This document shows positions 17,509 through 26,211 of a stretch of 64,000 nt of DNA, piece after piece. The notes beneath the pieces were generated by a model, which was not told where the DNA came from, ran no database searches, and worked only from the letters and a program-made list of their open reading frames with translations. The first letter of the stretch is position 1. Every line of letters starts with the position of its first letter. The position numbers and the translations under genes were made by a program. The DNA is from an uncultured Bacilli bacterium (GTDB taxonomy: Bacteria; Bacillota_I; Bacilli_A; RF39; UBA660), in contig CANPXB010000001.1 of NCBI GenBank assembly GCA_947585595.1, positions 61,250 through 125,249 of the forward strand, given 5' to 3'.

Positions 17509-17955
17509 ATGTTTATGGGCGAATATCATCATAACATTGATGATAAAGGACGACTTATAATTCCTGCCAAATTTCGTGCTGAACTCGGCGATAAGTTCAT
17601 TATTGCTCGTGGTTTAGAGAAATGCTTATATGTATATTCTGAAACTGAGTGGAATAAAACAGTTGCCAAATTAAAAACTCTACCTTTTACCAAGAAAGAC
17701 GTCCGTACATTCGACAGATTCTTCTTTTCTGGTGCCACTGAATGTGAATTTGACCGCCAAGGTCGAATTAACATTACCTCCCCATTGGTTAGTTACGCCG
17801 ATATTACCAAAGAATGCGTAATTATCGGCGCTAACGACCGACTTGAGATATGGTCAGAAGAGGGATGGAATAATTTCTTCTTAGAAAATCAAAGTACTAT
17901 TGAAGATATTGCGGAAAACTTATTTATAGGAAGTGCTTTTGATGAAACATTATAG
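17509..17955 (+). CDS. mraZ: Transcriptional regulator MraZ
   Basis: AbrB-fold DNA-binding protein that represses its own division/cell-wall operon. The start [16 protein letters not shown] and the two DxxxR motifs ([13 protein letters not shown] near residue 11 and DRQGRINIT near 83) are the family signature. ATG 17509 gives the conserved start; a TTG at 17482 would place the operator inside the gene. 148 residues. Its codon use is somewhat less AT-rich than that of neighbours. The stop overlaps the start of rsmH by 14 bases. Confidence 0.95.
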   Translation: MFMGEYHHNIDDKGRLIIPAKFRAELGDKFIIARGLEKCLYVYSETEWNKTVAKLKTLPFTKKDVRTFDRFFFSGATECEFDRQGRINITSPLVSYADITKECVIIGANDRLEIWSEEGWNNFFLENQSTIEDIAENLFIGSAFDETL

Positions 17956-18865
17956 TGTTTTATTAAATGAATCACTTGAAGGTTTAAATATTAAACCTGA
18001 TGGTATCTATGTCGATGCGACATTAGGATACGGTGGTCATAGTAGTGAAATCCTAAAGAGATTAACTACTGGTCACTTATATGGCTTTGATCAAGATAGT
18101 GAAGCAATTGCTTATGCTAAAGAAAGATTATCTAAGATAAATAATAATTTCACAATTATCCATTCTAATTTTGTTCATTTAAAAGATAAATTAAAGGAGT
18201 TAGGAATCAATCATGTTGATGGTATTATCTTTGACTTAGGACTTTCTAGTCCACAAATAGATGATAAACATCGCGGATTTACCTTTATGGAAGATGCTCC
18301 TTTAGATATGCGTATGGACTTATCAAGTACGATAACTGCTAAAGATATTGTTAATACGTATAGTATTGAAAAACTTAGTAATATCTTCTTCCTATACGGT
18401 GAAGAAAAAATGTCTAAGTTTATTGCTAAAAAAATAGTTAGTGAAAGACTAACTAAAGAAATTACGACAACTAAAGAATTAGTAAATATTATCGCTTCGG
18501 CTGTCGGTGCTAAATACTTTAATAAATTTCATCCCGAAAGACAAATCTTCCAAGCAATTCGTATCGAAGTAAATAGTGAGCTAACTGTTCTAAGTACCGC
18601 TTTACCAGCTGCTATTGATTTACTAAATAAAAATGGTCGTATATCTGTTATAACCTTCCATTCTCTAGAAGATCGTATCATTAAACAGATATTTAAAAAT
18701 GAAAGTGAAGTTAACGAGCTAGTAAAAGGTTTACCTGAAATACCTTTGGCATACCAACCAAAGATAAAATTAATAAATAAAAAGCCAATATTACCTAGCG
18801 AAGATGAAATAAAAGAAAATTCGCGCAGTAAAAGTGCGAAACTAAGAATAATAGAAAGGGTTTGA
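17942..18865 (+). CDS. rsmH: 16S rRNA (cytosine-1402-N4)-methyltransferase
   Basis: SAM-dependent methyltransferase acting on 16S rRNA C1402. [15 protein letters not shown] at the start, SAM loop [53 protein letters not shown] (substrate loop), ARQ-type block [19 protein letters not shown] and [11 protein letters not shown]. 307 residues, normal. ATG 17942 is used; GTG 17933 lies in the RBS region. The gene overlaps mraZ, so translation is coupled. Confidence 0.96.
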   Translation: MKHYSVLLNESLEGLNIKPDGIYVDATLGYGGHSSEILKRLTTGHLYGFDQDSEAIAYAKERLSKINNNFTIIHSNFVHLKDKLKELGINHVDGIIFDLGLSSPQIDDKHRGFTFMEDAPLDMRMDLSSTITAKDIVNTYSIEKLSNIFFLYGEEKMSKFIAKKIVSERLTKEITTTKELVNIIASAVGAKYFNKFHPERQIFQAIRIEVNSELTVLSTALPAAIDLLNKNGRISVITFHSLEDRIIKQIFKNESEVNELVKGLPEIPLAYQPKIKLINKKPILPSEDEIKENSRSKSAKLRIIERV

Positions 18866-18869
18866 TAGT

Positions 18870-19178
18870 ATGGCAACAGCCAAAAAACAAGCAACTAAGT
18901 CTAAAAAATTTTTTGAAGGAGAAAGAGTAATATACATGACAATCATTCTCATATTACTTGCAATTCCTGTTTGTAACGTTTATACTAAAGCTATACTATC
19001 ATCAAGTAACATCGCTTTAGAACAAACTAAAAGTAAAATAAAAGATCAAGAAAGTATTAATGATGGCTTAAAAATGGAAATCAGTGAATTAGCATCACTT
19101 GATAAGATTCAAGTAGTTGCTACTGAAAATGGCTTATCATATGAAAATAATAATATCAAAGTTGTTACTAGTGAATAG
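18870..19178 (+). CDS. ftsL: FtsL-like cell division protein
   Basis: 102 residues: a basic cytoplasmic head (TAKKQATKSKKFFEGER), one membrane helix (VIYMTIILILLAIPVCNVYTKA, about 20-41), then a coiled coil (NIALEQTKSKIKDQESINDGLKMEISELAS) and a short tail. That is the bitopic FtsL layout; sequence is poorly conserved in the family, so the call rests on position between rsmH and the division PBP. It is expected to bridge the PBP and FtsB-type partners in the divisome. Confidence 0.8.
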   Translation: MATAKKQATKSKKFFEGERVIYMTIILILLAIPVCNVYTKAILSSSNIALEQTKSKIKDQESINDGLKMEISELASLDKIQVVATENGLSYENNNIKVVTSE

Positions 19179-19196
19179 TTCAAGGAGTTAATGACT

Positions 19197-21296
19197 ATGA
19201 AAAGAAAAAACAGCACAATAAATGTTAGTAAATTAGTTTTTGTTGTGTTAGTTTTTTCTTTTTTTGCGATTATAATTAAATTATCTTTTGTATCGATGGC
19301 TAAAACTACTGATGGCATTGATTTAACGGCCTTTGTCGAAAATCGTAATACGGAGACCGAAGTTTTACAAGCTAAAAGGGGTAGTATTTATTCCGTTGAT
19401 GGTGAAATATTAGCTCAAAATGTTAATGCTTACACAGTTATCGCTTATCTATCTCCAACTCGTACTAAAGATGATGATAACCCTCAGCATGTTGTTGATA
19501 AAGAAGCTACTGCTGCAGCACTCGCTCCAATTATCAATATGGATGCTTCTACTATTTTAAACTTACTTAATCGTGATGCTTATCAAGTTGAATTAGGACC
19601 CGGTGGTCGTGATATTTCTTCATTAGTAAAAAAACAAATTGAAGCACTTCATTTACCAGGTATTGATTTTATTGAAACATCAAAAAGATATTATCCTTTA
19701 AGTACTTTCGCACCATATATTGTTGGTTTCGCATCCCGTGATCCGAACGACGCCTCTGCACCAATAACTGGTAAAATGGGTATTGAAGCTTACTATGATG
19801 ATGAATTACAAGGTAAAGATGGTTATACTATCTATCAAAAAGATGCTTATGGTTATACCTTACCAAATGTTACAACTATAACAGAACCAGCCCAATCTGG
19901 AGAAGATATCTATCTAACTATTGATAGTAATGTTCAATTATATGTTGAAAATGGGGTTAAGGAACTAGTTAAGAATAATAAAATGGATTGGTTAACCATA
20001 TCTGTTATGGATGCTAAAACGGGAGCAATTCTAGCTTCTAGTTCTAATCCAAGTTTTAACTTAAATAAATTAGATGTTACTGATTACTTAAATCCTTTAA
20101 CATCATATCAATATGAACCAGGTAGTACTATGAAAATATATTCATTCTTAGCTTCAATGGAAGCAGGAAAATATGATGGTAGTGCTAAGTATCAATCTGG
20201 TAGAAAACAAGTTGATAACGCGGTAATTCAAGACTTTAATGGTGGTCGTGGATGGGGTTATATAACTTTTGATACTGGGTTTGCTTATTCATCCAATGTT
20301 GCTGCGACAACGCTTGCTTTAAATCTAGGTCGTGAAAAATTATATAATTTTTATTCTAGCTTAGGTTTTGGTCGTAAAACTGGTATTACTTTACCTAATG
20401 AAGGAGCAGGGGACATTGATATTACTTATAAAACTGAATTAGCTACTGCTTCATTTGGTCAAGGTATTACTACCACCCCAATTCAAAATCTTCAAGCTTT
20501 AACTATCTTAGCTAATGAAGGTGTTGAAATTCAACCATATATCGTTGAGAAAATAGTTAATAGTGATACCGGTGAAGTAACTTACCAACATCAATTAACT
20601 GAATTAGGTCAAAAAGCTTCTAAAGAAAATATTGATAAAATGCTATCTTTAATGCATGATGTTGTTTATAGTGGTTTAACAGATGCCCGTAATTATCGTA
20701 GTGATAGTATTGTTATCGCTGGTAAAACAGGTACTGCTCAAATTGCTGGACCTGATGGTAAATACCTATCTGGAACTTATGACTATGTTAGATCATTTGC
20801 CGGAGTCTTCCCATATGAAGATCCTCAATACATCATCTATGCCTCAGTAAGAAGATTTACTGGTAACTATAAAGATTTCGCTAAAACCGTAACTAGTATT
20901 GTTGAAGAAATCGCTAAATACAAAAATATTTCTAAATCAATTGAAAAAGTTGATGAAAGTAAAATAGTGACAATTAATAATTATATCAATACTGATTATA
21001 CTAAAACGGAAGAAAAACTAAAAAAATTAAATTTAAATATAGTTAAACTAGGTACTGGTAAATATATTGTTAATCAATATCCAGTATCAGGTAAAACTTT
21101 ATTATCTGGTCAAAAATTATTCTTATTAACTGATAGTCCTTCTTATGATATCCCTAATATTAAGGGTTGGAGCTATAATGAAGTTATAACTTTATGTAAG
21201 TTAATTAAAGTTCCATATGAATTAAATGGTAATGGTAATGTAACTGATTATACTTATGATCATGAAAACAATCTATTAAAAGTTAATTTTAAATAG
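19197..21296 (+). CDS. Division-specific penicillin-binding protein with PASTA domain (PBP2B/FtsI)
   Basis: Septal transpeptidase. Membrane helix at 11-31, RGSIYSVDGEILA at 61-73, active-site Ser in STMK (310-313), SSN (365-367), KTGT (510-513). After residue 590 there is one PASTA-like domain (NTDYTKTEEKLKKLNLNI..QYPVSGKTLLSGQKLFLLT) and a second partial one (IPNIKGWSYNEVITLCKLIKVPYEL). About 699 residues, like Bacillus PBP2B/SpoVD. ATG 19197 is chosen because AAGGAG lies 9 bases away; ATG 19191 would be only 3 bases away. The operon ends in the hairpin at 21336. Confidence 0.9.
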   Translation: MKRKNSTINVSKLVFVVLVFSFFAIIIKLSFVSMAKTTDGIDLTAFVENRNTETEVLQAKRGSIYSVDGEILAQNVNAYTVIAYLSPTRTKDDDNPQHVVDKEATAAALAPIINMDASTILNLLNRDAYQVELGPGGRDISSLVKKQIEALHLPGIDFIETSKRYYPLSTFAPYIVGFASRDPNDASAPITGKMGIEAYYDDELQGKDGYTIYQKDAYGYTLPNVTTITEPAQSGEDIYLTIDSNVQLYVENGVKELVKNNKMDWLTISVMDAKTGAILASSSNPSFNLNKLDVTDYLNPLTSYQYEPGSTMKIYSFLASMEAGKYDGSAKYQSGRKQVDNAVIQDFNGGRGWGYITFDTGFAYSSNVAATTLALNLGREKLYNFYSSLGFGRKTGITLPNEGAGDIDITYKTELATASFGQGITTTPIQNLQALTILANEGVEIQPYIVEKIVNSDTGEVTYQHQLTELGQKASKENIDKMLSLMHDVVYSGLTDARNYRSDSIVIAGKTGTAQIAGPDGKYLSGTYDYVRSFAGVFPYEDPQYIIYASVRRFTGNYKDFAKTVTSIVEEIAKYKNISKSIEKVDESKIVTINNYINTDYTKTEEKLKKLNLNIVKLGTGKYIVNQYPVSGKTLLSGQKLFLLTDSPSYDIPNIKGWSYNEVITLCKLIKVPYELNGNGNVTDYTYDHENNLLKVNFK

Positions 21297-21335
21297 TCAC
21301 TTATATTTGCTTAATTTATCAAAAACTGCTATTAT

Positions 21336-21360
21336 AACCCCTATAAGAGAGGGGTTTTTT
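21336..21360 (+). terminator. dcw terminator touching the sigma-factor start codon
   Basis: Perfect 7-bp stem AACCCCT/AGGGGTT with 7-base loop and a T run that ends on the base before ATG 21361. The only ribosome-site candidate for the next gene (GAGAGGGG) is in the loop and 3' arm, so the element can act both as terminator and as translation gate. Confidence 0.75.
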
Positions 21361-22467
21361 ATGGCCACAGAAATTATTAATAAAGATTATACCAAACAAT
21401 TTAAAAGATTAGAAGAATTATCATCTTCTAATAACTTTAACAGTGAATATAATAGTCTTAGAGAACAACTAGTTAAAGAAAATATTCCTTTAATTGACTA
21501 TTGTCTTCAAACCTATTTTAGTACATATGATATTCCTAAAGATGATGCTAAAATGTATGGTATTGAAGGGTTAGTTATTGCTATCAATAACTTTGATTAT
21601 CATAAAGGTAGTAATTTTGCTTCATATGCTATCTTATCTATTAAACATAATATTCAAAGATTTTTAAAAGATATGACTGGTCTTAGTTTTCAAGAAGACG
21701 AAAAAAAAGTAGCAACTTCATCTATAAGTATCTATTCAAATGATCCCCGTTTTGAAATGCCAATGACAGAAGAAGATTACGAAGATATTGATGCTTTAGA
21801 AGATGAAATCTCTATTATTGTTGATGAAGACTTCTCCGAAATCGCTGACTACCATTTATTACAAAAAGAAATCGCTAAAGCCATTAAAACCTTACCTGAA
21901 AATGAACGTCAAGTATTAAAACTTCGTTATGGTTTAGATGGCAATGGAGCAAAGACTTTAACTGATGTAGCAAAAAAATTAAATGTCACTACTGAAGTAG
22001 TAAGAAATACTGAACAACGCGCCTTACGTCATCTAAGACATCCACTCCATACTAGAAAACTAAAACCATTTTATGAAGAACAACCTAAAAATTCTAATAA
22101 AATAGCTCCATATATTGAACTAAAAAATGAAATATATATTTATTTAATTGATTTATTAAAAAATAAATTATCTTTATCAAGTATTAGTACTTTTATCAAA
22201 ATGAAATTTAATGTTGAATGGACAACTGAAGATTTAACTAAAGCTATTACTTTATTAAATGATTTAGCAACAACTGTCCATGAACTTATTAATCATGGCA
22301 CTAATATCGAAGATATAATTGCTACTTTAAATGAAAGTCTATTATATCCAATTATTTTTGATAATAAATATTATACTTGGAATCCAGGATTTTCTGAAAC
22401 CTTCATTAGTAAAATAGCTAATGATTACGAAAAAATCGATTTAAATCAAGTAGATATGAAATTTTAA
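21361..22467 (+). CDS. Atypical sigma-70-like RNA polymerase sigma factor with C-terminal extension
   Basis: 368 residues. Region 2 is recognisable (LIDYCLQTYF..DDAKMYGIEGLVIAINNFDYHKGSNFASYAI.SIKHNIQRFL; note the 'G.eGL..A...FD...G..F..YA' core), as is region 4 (IKTLPENERQVLKLRYGLDG, followed by a helix-turn-helix LTDVAKKLNVTTEVVRNTEQRALRHLRHP). Between them is an acidic segment (TEEDYEDIDALEDEISIIVDEDF) in place of region 3. About 120 helical residues of unknown nature follow region 4. ATG 21361 abuts a terminator-like hairpin; a TTG at 21307 would encode the hairpin and is rejected. It may be an alternative sigma factor; its promoters are unknown. Confidence 0.75.
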   Translation: MATEIINKDYTKQFKRLEELSSSNNFNSEYNSLREQLVKENIPLIDYCLQTYFSTYDIPKDDAKMYGIEGLVIAINNFDYHKGSNFASYAILSIKHNIQRFLKDMTGLSFQEDEKKVATSSISIYSNDPRFEMPMTEEDYEDIDALEDEISIIVDEDFSEIADYHLLQKEIAKAIKTLPENERQVLKLRYGLDGNGAKTLTDVAKKLNVTTEVVRNTEQRALRHLRHPLHTRKLKPFYEEQPKNSNKIAPYIELKNEIYIYLIDLLKNKLSLSSISTFIKMKFNVEWTTEDLTKAITLLNDLATTVHELINHGTNIEDIIATLNESLLYPIIFDNKYYTWNPGFSETFISKIANDYEKIDLNQVDMKF

Positions 22468-22500
22468 AAAGATGTAAAACTTAATTTACATCTTTTTTAT
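22466..22500. terminator. Bidirectional terminator between sigma factor and map
   Basis: 13-bp perfect stem AAAAAGATGTAAA/TTTACATCTTTTT with 6-base loop between two convergent genes. Confidence 0.85.
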
Positions 22501-23282
22501 TTAACTATGTCTTCTGGATCTAATTCAACATCACGTCTTGTTAATATTTCATATCCATCATCGGTAACTAAAACTGTATGTTCAAAGTGAGCACTATTCT
22601 TATCATCATCTGTACATATTGTCCAATTATCATCTAACATATAAATATCGGCTGTTCCTAAATTTAACATTGGTTCAACGGCAATAACATTACCAGTATG
22701 AAGAGTAGGTCCTTTCTTTTCTGTTCCATAATTAGGTACATCCGGATCCATATGAACTTTATCTCCAACTCCATGACCAACTAATTCTCTAACAACTCCT
22801 AAGTTATATTTACGAGCTGTTTTAAATACGGCATGACCAATATCACCAGTTGTACATCCATCATGAATTGCTTTAAGTCCATTCATTAAAGATTCTTCTG
22901 TCCATTTAAGTAATTCTTCATCTTTTTTACAATTTGGTTTACCAACAATATAACTCCATGCTGAATCCCCATGATAACCTTGATAACAAGCTCCAACATC
23001 TAATTTTACAATATCTCCTTCTTTTAACTTACGATGAGAAGGAATCCCATGCACAACTTCATTATTAAGACTTATACAAATACTACCTGGAAAACCATAT
23101 AATCCTTCAAAAGAACAAGTACAACCTTTACTTTCAATAAAAGCTTTAGCTAAACGATCTAACTCTTTAGTACTTATTCCTGGCTTAATAAATTGTTGTA
23201 AATACTTATGAGTAAGTCCAACAATTCTTCCAGCTTCTCTTAATTTATTAATTTCATCTTCTGTTCTTGTAACAATCATCAT
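22497..23282 (-). CDS. map: Type I methionine aminopeptidase
   Basis: Removes the initiator Met from new proteins with a two-metal site. Metal ligands are in place: Asp and Asp in KLDVGACYQGYHGDSAW, His in GHGVGDKVHMDP, Glu in VAVEPMLNLG, Glu in AHFEHTVLVT; substrate His in VVHGIPS. 261 residues, slightly longer than the 250-residue norm. On the minus strand, GGGGATGTAA precedes the ATG at 23282; the second ATG three bases later is equally possible. Convergent with the sigma-factor gene. Confidence 0.94.
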   Translation of the reverse strand: MMIVTRTEDEINKLREAGRIVGLTHKYLQQFIKPGISTKELDRLAKAFIESKGCTCSFEGLYGFPGSICISLNNEVVHGIPSHRKLKEGDIVKLDVGACYQGYHGDSAWSYIVGKPNCKKDEELLKWTEESLMNGLKAIHDGCTTGDIGHAVFKTARKYNLGVVRELVGHGVGDKVHMDPDVPNYGTEKKGPTLHTGNVIAVEPMLNLGTADIYMLDDNWTICTDDDKNSAHFEHTVLVTDDGYEILTRRDVELDPEDIVK

Positions 23283-23385
23283 TTACATCCCCAATTCACA
23301 AGTATTATACCACAAACCCTCTCTAATAGAGCATTTATAGTGTTTAAATATTTAAAAAATGATATAATGGACTAGGTGAATCTAT

Positions 23386-24741
23386 ATGAAAATAATAATT
23401 GTTGGTATCGGTAAACTAGGTGAGTATTTAGCTAAAAACTTAGTTAAAGAAAATGAAGTAACATTAATTGATAATGATTTTTTAAAGACTCAAGATATTA
23501 TTAATAATGAAGATGTCAATTATATTATTGGTAATGGTTTAGATTCTAATGTCTTAGAAGAAGCTGGTGTTTCTGAATGTGATATCTTAATTAGTGTTAT
23601 GGAAAAAGATGAACAAAATGTTATGTGTTCTTTACTTGGTAAAAAATTAGGAGCTAAAAGGACAATTGCGCGTATTCGTACACCTGAATATTCTAGTTCA
23701 ATTAATATCTTAAAAGAAGAACTAGGTCTTTCAATGTCTATTAATCCAGAACGTATGACTGCTGAATATATTGCTCGTATCTTAAGTATACCTAGTGCTT
23801 TAGATGTAACTACTTTCTTTAAAGGCCGTATTGAAATGATTTCCTTAATCGTTAAAGATAAAAGTATCTTAGCTAGTCAAACAATCCATAATTTATCCCA
23901 AAAACTTAATTTTAATATTATTGTTTGTGCTATTAAAAGAAATGATGAATTAATAATTCCTAAAGGTAATACTAAGATTCAAGTAAGAGATAAATTATAT
24001 ATTACAGGTACTCCTAAAGATATTAATGAATTTTTAAAATATGCTGATTTAATTGCTAGTAAGACTAAAAAAGTTATGATTAGTGGCGGCTCTAATACAG
24101 CTATTTATTTATCGCGTATCTTAGGTGAAATGGGTATTGATGTTAAATTAATTGAAATTGATCCTGAAAGATGTAAATTCTTAAGTGAAGTCTTACCTAA
24201 AGCTTTAATTATAAATGGTGATGTCTCAGATCAAAACTTATTATATGAAGAGGGTATAGAAAAAAGTGATGCCTTTATCTCTTTAAATAGTATTGATGAA
24301 GAAAATATCGTTTATTCCATGTTTGCATCTCGTCTTAATATTCCTAAAATAATTACTAAAGTTAATCATATCGATTTAGATGGTGTTGTAGAACAAGCTA
24401 AAATAAGTACTGTTATAACTCCTCACAAAATAGCTTCTAATCAAATCTTAAGATATATTAAAGCTATGCAAAATAGTGAATCTAGTAATTCTGAATCAAT
24501 CTATAAATTAGAAGATGATAACTTTGATATCTTAGAATTTCAAATTAAGAAAGATTTTGCAGCTATAAATAGTAAATTAAAAGACTTAAAACTAAAAGAT
24601 GGTATTCTAGTAGCTACAATCATGCGTGGTAAAAATATTATCTTTCCAAGTGGTAATGATGAAATAAAATTAAATGATACTATTATTATCATTGCTAGTA
24701 ATAATTGTGAAGTTAATGATATCAATGATATCTTGGAGTAG
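23386..24741 (+). CDS. trkA: Trk potassium uptake regulatory subunit TrkA
   Basis: Cytoplasmic gating ring of the Trk K+ channel. Two tandem RCK units: N-terminal Rossmann fold MKIIIVGIGKLGEYLAKNL with the NAD site, RCK-C at about 140-220 (FFKGRIEMISLIVKDKSI), then a second Rossmann unit KKVMISGGSNTAIYLSRILGEMGIDVKLIEID and RCK-C to the end. 451 residues, typical. The next gene, trkH, follows 3 bases later. An extended -10 TGATATAAT precedes ATG 23386 with RBS AGGTGAATCTAT. Confidence 0.92.
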   Translation: MKIIIVGIGKLGEYLAKNLVKENEVTLIDNDFLKTQDIINNEDVNYIIGNGLDSNVLEEAGVSECDILISVMEKDEQNVMCSLLGKKLGAKRTIARIRTPEYSSSINILKEELGLSMSINPERMTAEYIARILSIPSALDVTTFFKGRIEMISLIVKDKSILASQTIHNLSQKLNFNIIVCAIKRNDELIIPKGNTKIQVRDKLYITGTPKDINEFLKYADLIASKTKKVMISGGSNTAIYLSRILGEMGIDVKLIEIDPERCKFLSEVLPKALIINGDVSDQNLLYEEGIEKSDAFISLNSIDEENIVYSMFASRLNIPKIITKVNHIDLDGVVEQAKISTVITPHKIASNQILRYIKAMQNSESSNSESIYKLEDDNFDILEFQIKKDFAAINSKLKDLKLKDGILVATIMRGKNIIFPSGNDEIKLNDTIIIIASNNCEVNDINDILE

Positions 24742-24744
24742 TCT

Positions 24745-26160
24745 ATGAAAAATATTTTAAAATATATTGGTAAAGTATTAATTGGTTTTTCTCTTATTTT
24801 ATTACTACCTATCTTTGTTGCATTAGTCTATCATGAAACTATTAAAGGTTTTATTATTCCTTTAATTATCAGTCTTTTCTTAGGACTTATTTTAAATAAT
24901 CTTAAAATTTCTAAAAAGAATTTATATGCTAAAGATGGTTTTATTATTGTCGCTTTATCTTGGATAATAATTAGTATCTTAAGTGCTATTCCTTTTATGA
25001 TTACGCATCATGTTACTTTTGTAAATGCTTTCTTTGAAGCTGTCTCTGGTCTTACTACGACTGGGGCGACAATCTTTAGTGATGTTGAATCTTTAAATAA
25101 AAGTATTTTATTCTGGCGTAGTTTTACTCATTTTTTAGGTGGAATGGGAGTTTTAGCTTTTGTTATGGCGATTATTCCTTTATCGCGTAGTGATAAATCA
25201 ATGCATGTTTTAAAAGCTGAAATGCCTGGTCCGAGTGTTGCTAAATTAGTACCTAGTCTTAAAAAAACCTTATTCTATTTATACTTTATTTATCTAAGTT
25301 TAACTTTAATTGAAATAATCCTTCTTCTAATTGGTGGCTTAGATGTCTTTAATAGTATTTTAGTTTCTTTTTCTACTGCTGGTACCGGTGGTTTCGCCCC
25401 TTTAAATACCAGTCTTTCTACATTCCCAATCTTTAATCAGTATGTTGTAGCTATCTTCATGTTCTTATTTGGTATTAACTTCAATATTTATTTCTTAATC
25501 TTAATGAAGAATATTAAAACTGCTTTAAAGAGTGAAGAATTAAGAACTTATTTAATTATCTTTATTTGTTCTGTCTTAATAATATTCCTAAATAGTTATC
25601 ATTTATTTAATAACTTATTTGAAGCTTTCACTAATACTTTCTTTCATACTAGTTCCATTATTAGTAGTACTGGCTTTAGTATTGGTGATATTAATATCTT
25701 ACCAACTACTAGTCGTATCATTCTTATCTGTTTAATGTTAATTAGTGCCTGTGCGGGATCTACTTGTGGAGGATTCAAAATAACCAGATTAATTATAGTC
25801 TTTAAAACAATAAAAAGAGACTTCTTAAAACTAGTGCATCCTAATAGTGTTTATACGATTACCTATGAAGATAAAAAAGTCGATGAAGATACCATCAAAA
25901 ATACTTGTACTTTTATGTTCTTATACTTCTTACTAATTTTACTTATCATGTTTATAGTTAGTTTTGATGGATATTCTCTAGAAACTACTATTAATGCTGT
26001 CGCTGCTACTTTTGCTAATGTTGGTTTATGCTTTAATATTAGTGATTTTTATAACTTTAGTTCTTTATCTAAAATAACTTTAAGTATTGGTATGTTACTT
26101 GGTCGTTTAGAAATATTTCCAATAATTGTCTTATTTACTAATTTAAGGTTAAAAAAATAA
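24745..26160 (+). CDS. trkH: Trk potassium uptake channel TrkH
   Basis: Ion-conducting subunit of Trk. About ten hydrophobic segments and four pore loops with filter Gly: EAVSGLTTTGATIF, FSTAGTGGFAPLN, TSSIISSTGFSIGD and NAVAATFANVGLCF. ACAGSTCGGFKITR is the conserved arginine-bearing region after the third repeat. 471 residues. Encoded 3 bases after trkA, so both subunits are made together. In low-GC gut bacteria this system is the usual K+ importer. Confidence 0.93.
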   Translation: MKNILKYIGKVLIGFSLILLLPIFVALVYHETIKGFIIPLIISLFLGLILNNLKISKKNLYAKDGFIIVALSWIIISILSAIPFMITHHVTFVNAFFEAVSGLTTTGATIFSDVESLNKSILFWRSFTHFLGGMGVLAFVMAIIPLSRSDKSMHVLKAEMPGPSVAKLVPSLKKTLFYLYFIYLSLTLIEIILLLIGGLDVFNSILVSFSTAGTGGFAPLNTSLSTFPIFNQYVVAIFMFLFGINFNIYFLILMKNIKTALKSEELRTYLIIFICSVLIIFLNSYHLFNNLFEAFTNTFFHTSSIISSTGFSIGDINILPTTSRIILICLMLISACAGSTCGGFKITRLIIVFKTIKRDFLKLVHPNSVYTITYEDKKVDEDTIKNTCTFMFLYFLLILLIMFIVSFDGYSLETTINAVAATFANVGLCFNISDFYNFSSLSKITLSIGMLLGRLEIFPIIVLFTNLRLKK

Positions 26161-26211
26161 GTGTTTTATATTATAATATAGAAGTAACTGATTAAAAGAA
26201 AGAGTGATTAG

